64,000 bases of DNA from the NCBI GenBank assembly GCA_033557465.1, contig CM066034.1:409488159-409552158 (forward strand), given 5' to 3'. Both the position numbers and the translations under genes were made by a program. The notes beneath the pieces were generated by a model that saw only the letters and a program-made list of their open reading frames with translations, made no database searches and was not told where the DNA came from. Position 1 is the stretch's first letter; each line of letters opens with the position of its first letter. The DNA comes from Ichthyophis bannanicus (lineage: Eukaryota > Chordata > Amphibia > Gymnophiona > Ichthyophiidae). This document shows positions 56,554-64,000 of the stretch, in pieces.

Positions 56554-56555
56554 AG

Positions 56556-56642
56556 GTACGTATGACCTAGATTGGCCACTGTTGGAAACAGGATACTGGG
56601 CTTGATGGACCTCGGTCTGACCCAGTATGGCATTTCTTATGT
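56556..56642 (+). repeat. LINE/SINE 3' end (CR1-type terminal motif)
   Basis: GGCCACTGTTGGAAACAGGA, then GGGCTTGATGGACC, CTGACCCAGTATGGC and TTCTTATGTTC, a 3' terminal sequence widely seen in CR1-related repeats of reptiles and amphibians. Only about 85 bases remain. The DIRS fragment begins right after it. Confidence 0.7.
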
Positions 56643-56644
56643 TC

Positions 56645-58918
56645 AGGGATGGGGCAGGAGGGGCGGAGAGGCTATGCCTTGGGAGTCAAAAACCCCCTCC
56701 CTGCTGGGTCGGAGCAGGAGCCGGAGGCTTGGGGGTCTTCTGCCTACAGGGCCCATGTCCCTGCCCCTTGGCCTGCTGCCCCTGTTGGGGAGCTGGGGAG
56801 GACTGGTATTGAGGAAAAGGTTTGTAGGCAGACACCTTTCTCGGGTAGAAGGAATTTCTACCCGAGCCCTTCTTTTTGTGAGAAGGGGCAGAGGTCTTCC
56901 TGGATAGCCTAGACCTGGTCAGGTGCTCAGTCTCGAGCTCAGCCGCCTTCTCGGCCATGGGTTTGCCAAAAAGGTTCTCACCTCGGCAAGGGACATCAAC
57001 CAACTTGTCCTGTACCCAAGGCTCGAGGTCCGATGACTGCAACCATGCCTGGCGTCGGGCCCCAATGCTGGCTGCCGCCACACGAGCCGAAGCCTCGAAG
57101 CCATTGTAGGCCGCTCAGGACATGAACTTGGAACAGTCCCGGATTCCTGAAGACAAAGACTGGAACCTCTGCAAAGGTTCCCCGGAGAGGCCAGCAGAGA
57201 ACCCGGCAAGCTCCTTTGCCAGGTCTCGTAGGTACATGCCCATGTACAGCTGGTATGACTGGACACGGCAAGCAAGCATCGAGCCCTGGAAGCACTTTCT
57301 GCCGAAAGCATCCAGGTTCCGGGCTTCCCTGCCAGGGGGCACCGCGGAGCGCATCTTCTGGCTTTTCAGACGATGCATGGCCGATTCCACCACCATAGAA
57401 TGGTGTGGCAGCTGTGCCTAAATGGAATCGACTCACTTGCTCAAGACTGGTGTCGAAGCCGGTGCCTCCCAAATCCGGAAGAGGAGCAGTTCCAGCATCG
57501 GAGGAACCGGAACAGTAAAGGCCTCCTTTGGAGGAGAGTCATACTGGAGGGCCTCGAGCTCCGTGGGAATCGCCAAGGCCTTGGCCATGTCCCGCACGAA
57601 CTCCGAGAACCGGGTGTCCCCCGGAGGGGACCTACTCTGGTGCTCGGACTGCGGTGAGTCCGAAGGGATGCACCGAGTCCGGAAGGTGTCAGGGGACTCC
57701 TCGTCCTCCGCCTCCCATGCTGACTCATCTGAAGAGTCGTCGAGGGGCTCCGACCGCATGGGTCGAGGTGGCACCCGCCCCGACGCCCTCAGTTCCAAGC
57801 GGGAGGTCGAGGGAGACCTTGACCAAGGATGATTTCGAGCCTTCATGGTCTCGAGTATTGGCTTGGTCTCCGGGGTCGACTTTGACGTCTATGTCCCGGT
57901 GGTCGGGGCAGATGCACCAGCAAGGCTGCCCATCAGTACCTGCTGCTGCTCCATGAAGGCAGACGGACAATCTGCACTCCAAGGCTGTCAGCCTGAGTCC
58001 AAGCTCAGGAGACTCAACAGCTACCGACTCGGGCCACGGTGGCACCGGCTCCCTCAGAGAAGAGTCCACGAGGACTACAGGACTTGCGTATCTGACGGTC
58101 TCCGACTCTACACGAGGTACTTTGGACGGCTTCTCCTGCTCCAAAGGCCTGGGACATGGCCCTTGAGGTACCAGGGACCTCTTACGACACCGCCATCACG
58201 AGCCGTTTCTTCCTCTTGCATTCCCGGTCAGGGGACCCCGTGTCCGAGGAAGCCCGACGATGCTCGGGATCAGACTACCGAGACCTCAGACGAGGTCCGG
58301 GCCTGGCTGGAGGCAGAATCCGAAAAAAATCCTTTCCTTCTGGTGCTGACGGCTTTGAAGTGCCTTGGTGGACATTTTGCCACACAGGCCACAGATCATG
58401 GGATCATGATCTGGGCCAAGGCACCAAAGGCAGCAGTCGTGTGTGTCAGTGAGAGACAGTTTCTTACACCGATCACACTACTTGAAACCACTGGAAGCCA
58501 TCAGGGAAAAAAGGGCCCCCGCGAGGTCAAAAGACCGGCCTTCCAGGGAAAAAACAGAAAAAAAGGGAGCGATTGCCAGCCACGAAGGGCAAAAACTGAA
58601 AAATAGAAAACAGGCTCGATACCGGTGTACCGAACCCGGAGGGAAGGGGAACCGGCGTCAAACTGAGAAAAAGGTGAAGAAATCTTTGAAAAAACGTCAA
58701 ACTTTCCGGGTGACTCGGACAGATGTCTGATGGGCTCCACGGAAAAAGAGAGACTGAGCAAGATGGCACCTTTAGGCGGTAAGGGGACCGCGCATGCGTG
58801 CAGTATTCCCAAAGGCTTTCATAGAAAGCTGGGGAAATGCTCTGCATGGGGGCTCCATTGGCGCCGATGTCACCCATAAGTGAGGACTGACTTCCTGCTT
58901 GGTCCTGGAGAACATGTT
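56645..58918 (-). mobile_element. DIRS 5' fragment (gag plus right terminal repeat)
   Basis: Homologous to 15830-18144: gag 3' end at 56645, gag body to about 58500 and the right inverted terminal repeat at 58755-58918 (ATAAGTGAGGACTGACTTCC and GTCCTGGAGAAC). RT and recombinase are absent, cut off at 56645. Confidence 0.88.
56686..58502 (-). pseudogene. DIRS gag remnant (third copy)
   Basis: Encodes segments nearly identical to the intact gag: SSDLEPWVQDKLVDVPCRGENLFGKP, HHSMVVESAMHRLKSQKMRS-like and YQLYMGMYLRDLAKELAG. At least three breaks: a stop at about 57115, a frame loss at 57420 and others upstream. The N-terminal CxxC region is at 58380-58500. Confidence 0.85.
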
Positions 58919-59488
58919 ACCGGAGACTCCAGGGCAGAGTCTGACTTCTAGAAAAATATTTCCTACTGCTGATAGCGACTCTAAGGCCTTTGGGGTCATT
59001 GTTTTGCAGAGCTTGCAGTCGGAGTCATTGTGCTCTGGGTCAAGGCATCAGTCATGTGGGTTGGTAAGTGACATCACTTTGCCACACCAGTCACACTTTT
59101 TGAAGCCACTTGAGAACATCGGAAAAAGAGGGTGAAGTCAGAGGCTTTCAGCTGAAAAAGAGTACGAATGCTGGTTGAGGTGGACCTTGTTGAAAAAAAA
59201 AAGTGAAAAATGGATAGATGAACTTGAGGAGTGATGCCAAAGTGAGCTGGCTCAGGGGCAGGAAGGAATCAGCATGGAAACCGGACAAAATTTAACTTTT
59301 AAAAAAAGCAGACTTTTTCCAGGAGAAAAACAACAACATTGAAGGGCTATTACAGGAGGGAAAAAAAAAAAAAAAAGAGACTGAGGCAAGATGGTACCCT
59401 TGGACGGGAAGTGGGGCAAGGCTTCAACACCTGCTCCATCGCTGCAGACATCCATATGCGAGGACAGACTTCCTGCTTGTTTCCGAAG
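58919..59488 (-). mobile_element. second DIRS 5' fragment (gag start plus terminal repeat)
   Basis: Minus strand: a gag N-terminal zinc-region remnant (58930-59125) and a right terminal repeat of the same type at 59385-59488 (CAAGATGGTACCC, ACTTCCTGCTTG). More diverged than its neighbour. The two fragments lie in tandem. Confidence 0.7.
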
Positions 59489-59793
59489 AAGTATTTCCTT
59501 AATATTACTACCAAAATCTATCCCTTTTCACCTCCATCTTAGGCCCCGTTTTGGAGGTCTCTTTCAGTTAAGGAGGCCAACCTCTCGCACATTTAGGCAA
59601 AGCAGGTATTTCAACAATTACTACAACTCGCGCCTTTCCTCTAAAGCATACATATCAATTTTATGAGGTAAGCTATTGACCATTTCATTGGCCACCCTAT
59701 TAACAAGTTTCTGAAAACCTCCAGGAGTAGATTCTCAAAGGGCTTACCTTCCAATCATGCCAAAGACTCCAGAAACTCTTATGAACTGACAAA
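59489..59793. other. unassigned, possibly DIRS-related gag end
   Basis: The plus strand holds RPRFGGLFQLRRPTSRTFRQ-like coding at 59540-59665, vaguely like the arginine-rich end of a DIRS gag. Otherwise nothing is recognised. Confidence 0.3.
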
Positions 59794-60057
59794 GCGTAGT
59801 TACTCACCTGTAACAAGGTGATCTCTGGGAACAGCAGGAATTTAGTCTTCACATATGGGTATCGTCGGTACTGACGGAGCCTGCACGAGAACGCTCCCCA
59901 GCGTCCAATAGGAACGCTTTTGGGAGCATCCCTCAGCAGATGCGCGCTGCCTTCCCGCCTTTCCAACTGTCCCTCTTCAGTTAAGTTTGTAGCTGAGTGA
60001 AAGAATAGAGGGAGAGAGGAAAGAGACAGACAACTCCTAGGGTAGGTGGGTGGGTTG

Positions 60058-60160
60058 TGAAGACTCAATTCCTGCTGTTCCCGGAGATCACCTGTTACAG
60101 GTGAGTAACTACACTATCTCCAGGAACAAGCAGGAATGTAGTCATCACATATGGGGACTC
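60058..60160. repeat. internal complementary region of third DIRS
   Basis: GAAGACTCAATTCCTGCTG and CACCTGTTACAGGTGAGTAACTAC are the complement of its left terminus at 59794-59845. The following CTCCAGGAACAAGCAGGAATG matches the expected complement of the unseen right terminus. Same layout as 12638-12735. Confidence 0.88.
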
Positions 60161-60176
60161 CCTAGCTGAAGAAAGA

Positions 60177-61250
60177 AACATAGAAACATGATGACAGAAA
60201 AAGACCACATGGCCTATCTAGTCTGTCCTTCCATATCAACAACTACAACAGTCCACTGTTTACCTTTAGAGATCCTCTGTGTTGGTCCCATGCTTTTTTG
60301 AATTCAGTTACTGTCCTCATCTCTACCACCTCCACTGGGAGACTATTCCACGGATCCACTACTCTTTCTGTAAATAAATATTTCCGCATATCACTCCTGA
60401 ATCTATCTCTCTTCATCCTCATCCCATGTCCCCTCGTAGCAGAACTTGCTTTCAATTGAAAGAGGCTCTCTCCCTGAACATTTATGCCACGGAGGTATTT
60501 AAACATCTCAATCATATCACCTCTATCCCACCTTTCCTCTAAGGTGTACATATTAAGATCCTTAAGTCTGTCCTCATATGCTTTAAAATGAAGCCCACTA
60601 ATCATTTTAGTAGCCACCCTCTGCACCGACTCCATCCTGTTCACATCCTTTTGAAGGTGCGGTCTCCAGAATTGCACACTATACTCCAAATGAGGTCGCA
60701 CCAAAGACTTATACAGAGGCATTATCACCTCCTTTTTTCTGCTAGCCATTCCTCTCCGTATGCACCCAAGCATCCTTCTAGCTTTTGCCGTCGCCTTTTC
60801 TACCTGTTTAGCTACTTTAAAATCAGACACAACCACGCCTAGGTCCCGCTCTTCTTTAGTGGACAACAGTACTTCACCTCCTATACTGTATTGCTCCCTT
60901 GGATTGCTGCAGCCCAAATGCATGACCTTACATTTTTTAACATTAAATCCCAGCTGCCAAATTCTAAACCATTCTTCAAGCTTAGCTAGATCCCTCCTCA
61001 TGTTATCTACACCTTCCTGGGTGTCTACTCTATTGCAGATTTTGGTATCATCTGCAAAGAGGCAAATCTTACCCGACAGCCCTTCCGCTATATCACTAAC
61101 AAAGATGTTAAAAAGAATCGGACCAAGGACAGATCCCTGGGGCACACCACTGGTAACATCCTTCTCCTCAGAGTGAGCTCCATTTACTTGTATTCTGTCG
61201 CCTCCCACCCAACCAATTTCTAACCCAAGCAGTAACTTTAGGGTCCATCC
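60177..61250 (-). mobile_element. CR1-like LINE, 5' truncated
   Basis: Minus-strand copy ending at ACATAGAAACATG (60177). It carries the open C-terminal part of the RT and a short 3' UTR. It splits the DIRS just beyond its internal complementary region. Related fragments in the window are at 884-963 and 31655-32530. Confidence 0.9.
60243..61245 (-). CDS. CR1-like reverse transcriptase, C-terminal part
   Basis: More than 320 codons remain open: VTSGVPQGSVLGPILFNIFVSD, KICLFADDTKI (FADD active site), WQLGFNVKKCKVMHLG, ERDLGVVVS, LVRPHLEYSVQFW and VVDPWNSLPVEVV. The N-terminal endonuclease and the first RT motifs are missing because of truncation. The lack of stops suggests a fairly recent copy compared with the one at 31655. 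Confidence 0.9.
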
Positions 61251-61304
61251 CTAGGGTGCTCAGTTTGTTTGATGCCAGGGAGATAGCCCCAGGAAGGTGC
61301 CACC

Positions 61305-62440
61305 CTAGAAAGGTAGGCATTCTTCCTCCCATGGATCTGTCATTCCACCAGGGTTGGTGGGTAGGAGTTGACTTAGGTTTGAAAGATTTTGAAGAACAGC
61401 TTGGCCGAAGAAGGCATCCCGATGGGAGGCTTTAGCCGGGCAGTAGTGAGCTGTGAAGTTGTGTACCGAAGCCCAGGTGGCTGCTGGGCAAATGCCATTG
61501 ATAGACACAGAGTGGAGATTAGCCATTGAAGTTGCCATGGCTCTCATGTTATGAGCTGCGACATGGTCCTGAAGAGGAAGACCCTCTCATAAGCAAAGGA
61601 TATGCATTGGGCAATCCAATTAGATAAAGTTCTTTTGAAGACTGGAAGTCCCAAATGACTAGGGTCAAAAGCTATAAAAAGTTGCAAGGACTTTCTATGT
61701 TGCTGTGTTCTTTGTATGCAAAAGGCTAAGGCTCTTTTACAATCCAAAGTATGAAGGTTTCTTTCTGCATTAGAGGCGTGAGGCCTCGGAAAAAATACAG
61801 GAAGATAAATTGATTAATTTAAATGAAAAGGCGAAACCACCTTTGGCATAAAATGTGGATGAGTTCTAAGAACAACCTTATGACGAAATCTAGTATAAGG
61901 AGGATCAGCCACTAAAGCTTGCAATTCACTAGAGGTGCAGAGGTGATTGCAATTAGGAAGATGACCTTCCAGGTCAGAAACCTAAGGGCTGTAGTAGATA
62001 ACGGCTCGAAAGGCAGCTTCATGAGCTTCCCCAGAACTAGATTTAGATCCCATGCCACCGGTGGTGGCTTGATGGAAGGTTTGGTTAATAGAAGGCCTCT
62101 CATAAATCTTGATATGAGTGGATGAGAGGAAATTGGTTGTCCATTCAGAGGCTTATAAGAAGCTGCAATTGCACTAAGTTGGATTCTTAACGAATTGGTC
62201 TTTAGACCAGAATTTGATAAGTGAAGGAGATACTCTAGTATCGATTCTAAGGGTATGACCAGGAGATTTAATACCTTCTTGGAGCACGATATCGTAAAAC
62301 GTTTCCACTTGAAGGCATAAGATATTCTTGTGGAAAGTTTCTTAGAAGCCTGAAGGATATCTTTTCCCTTTTGGGACAGGCTGAAATCTTGGAGGTCTAA
62401 GCCTTCAGCAACCAGGTCGTAAGGTGCAGGGACTGGGGAT
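61305..62440 (-). pseudogene. DIRS tyrosine recombinase remnant (third copy)
   Basis: Encodes STRISYAFKWKRFTISCSKK, ILEYLLHLSNSGLKTNSLRI, FLTWKVIFLIAITSA, CKRALAFCIQRTQQHRKSLQ and AATWASVHNFTAHYC. Catalytic sites are damaged: the Arg of the SARRVSEL motif is lost at about 61925 (SAPLVNCKL), and several frames are needed to follow it. Confidence 0.85.
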
Positions 62441-64000
62441 TTGGGTGCCATAGCGTCCCGTTCTCCTGGGAAAGGAGATCCGGAGCATGCCCTAACTCCA
62501 GAGGTGCCGCTTGAGAGAGATGTAGAAGCAGAGAATACCACGTTTGGAGTGGCCATCATGGTGCTATGAGAATCATGCGTCCCCTGTCTCTCTGAAGCTT
62601 GAAGAGTGTTTTGGGGATGAGGGGAAGAGGTGGGAAGGCATAAAGGAAGCCCTGGCCCCAGTGAAGGAGGAAGGCATCCCTTGCCTGACAGTTGTGAGCT
62701 GGAATCCTGGAACAGAACTGGGGAAGTTTGGCATTCAGTGGACTTGCAAAGATGTCTATGTCTGGAGTGCCCCAGAGATGAAAAATCTTTGCCACCTGGT
62801 CTAGGTGGAGGGACCACTCGTGAGGCAGCAGTACTCGACCGAGTTTGTCTGCCCAAAGGTTTTGAATTCCTGGAAGATATACCACCAGAAGGTGAATTTG
62901 ATGCTCTCTGGCGAGGGCCCACAGTCGTAAAGCTTTGTTGCATAATGACAGAGAGCATGTTCCGCCCTGCTTGTTCACATAGAACATGGCTACTTGATTG
63001 TCTGTCTGGACTAGGACTGTCTTGCAGCTGAGCTGGGAATACTCGAAGAGCTAAATAGATTGCTCTTAATTCCAGGAGGTTTATGTGTAAACCAACCTCC
63101 TGTGGAGTCCAGGTGCCCTGAGTAGAGAGATGATTCAGGTGTGCTCCCCAACCCACCTGTGATGCATCTGTTAGGGTGGCCTGGAAGAGGGGCTGATGAA
63201 AAGGAGACCCCACTGTCAGATTTTCTAGTGATTGCCACCATTGGAGGGACAAAATTAGTCATTGAGAGATTATTATTTTGTCCGACAAATGACCTGTGTC
63301 CACTGTGTGGAGAGGGTCCCCTGAGCTGCTCGCATGTGGAGGCGAGCATATGGGACTACATGAACTGTGGATGCCATATGTCCCAGTAACTGCAGTAGCT
63401 CTCGAGCAGTGAGGGAGGATTTGCCTACTGCTTGAGAAGCTAGTTGCATTATGCGAAGACACCAGACTTGTGGAAGGAAAGCCCTTGCCTGTCTGGTATC
63501 TAGACAGGCTCCTATGAATTCTAGGCATTGGGAAGGAACTAGTTGAGATTTTGGGAAGTTTATTACCAATCCCAAGTATTGGAGAATTTGCATTGTACGG
63601 GACAGTGCAGTGCTGGCCTCTGCAAATGTAGGGATTCAAATGAGCCAGTCGTCTAAGTAAGGGAAGACGAAAATCCCCAGGGTTCGTAGAAATGCAGTTA
63701 CTACTGCCATGCATTTCGTGAATACCCTTGGTACTGAAGCCAGACCAAAGGGAAGAACCCTGTACTGGAAAGGTTTTCCCCTGAAAAGGAAACGTAAGAA
63801 TTTCCTGTGATCTGGATGGATGAGAATGTGAGTGTATGCATCCTTTAAGTCTAGAGAGCAAAGCCAATCCTGGCTTTAAAGGTATGGCAGAAGAGTTCCT
63901 AGAGAAATCATTTTGAATTTCTCTCGAAACAGATTTTTGTTCAATTCTCTGAGGTCCAGAATGGGTCTGTGTCCTCCTGTTTTCTTTGGAATAAGAAAAT
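62441..64000 (-). pseudogene. DIRS reverse transcriptase-RNase H remnant (third copy)
   Basis: Encodes YLDDWLI (near 63640), YLGLVINFPKSQLVPSQ, ELLQLLGHMASTVHVVPYAR, TLTDASQVGWGAH, LELRAIYLAL, MFYVNKQGGTCSLSLC and DIFASPLNAKLPQFCSRIP in changing frames. Homologous to 13909-16242. The start lies outside the window. Confidence 0.88.

Larger units (their letters stand above)
59794..64000 (-). mobile_element. third DIRS element, runs past the window end
   Basis: Left terminal repeat (59794-59960), internal complementary region (60058-60160), then recombinase and RT remnants in the minus strand. It is closer to the element at 40235 than to the intact one. A CR1 copy is inserted at about 60177-61250. 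The RT frame continues beyond 64000. Confidence 0.88.

Noticed and set aside
56186..56605. Two plus-strand frames across the 27-bp repeats
   Set aside because: Open only because the unit length is a multiple of three; the minus-strand frame joins L1 ORF1 and is preferred.

Overview
The window looks like repeat-dense, non-coding DNA from a vertebrate nuclear genome. I found no host protein gene, rRNA or tRNA gene. Several tyrosine-recombinase (DIRS-type) retrotransposons, Penelope-like elements with a GIY-YIG domain, CR1- and L2-like LINEs, a Harbinger transposon, hAT and mariner relatives and a gamma-type endogenous retrovirus occur together. This mix suggests an amphibian, and the particular CR1/DIRS mix reminds me of caecilian genomes. 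That placement is inference from repeat content, not from a host gene.

Layout. 1-1092: old repeats with a short CR1 end. 1093-11432: a complete but broken gammaretrovirus-like provirus on the minus strand, with two LTRs of about 645 bp, a 4-bp GAGG target duplication, a primer site matching tRNA-Gly, and gag, pro, pol and env remnants. A small LINE interrupts pol. 11437-23698: Penelope-like sequence, one minus-strand copy plus a truncated inverted copy. It is cut by a structurally complete 5.8-kb DIRS element (12365-18144), a poly(A)-ended repeat block (18297-19825), an L2-like LINE (20973-22047) and a mariner-type MITE (23101-23313).

23699-40234: a large composite DNA transposon region. It holds tandem subterminal repeats, a two-exon Harbinger (PIF) transposase on the minus strand, a near-palindromic divergent promoter, a three-exon Myb/SANT-like partner gene on the plus strand, and a third spliced minus-strand gene remnant. 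Its introns contain a CR1 copy and a hAT element with a perfect 8-bp duplication. 40235-44579: a decayed second DIRS. 44580-45555: AT-rich sequence with a hammerhead-ribozyme-like fold. 45563-48575 and 50770-51185: a Ngaro/DIRS-like gag-RT remnant split by an L2-like LINE.

51190-54990: an old LTR-retrovirus-like remnant with a short MGN-start gag fragment. 54983-56300: an L1-like LINE with an ORF1 and a 27-bp minisatellite. 56645-59488: fragments of two DIRS 5' ends. 59794-64000: a third DIRS, running off the window and carrying a CR1 insertion.

How the parts relate: the window is a stack of insertions and many junctions can be placed to the base. The youngest-looking elements are the DIRS at 12-18 kb (all three reading frames open) and the provirus (LTRs differing by about 1 percent). 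The Harbinger genes form a coherent set, with transposase and DNA-binding partner fired from one shared promoter, but both carry frameshifts.
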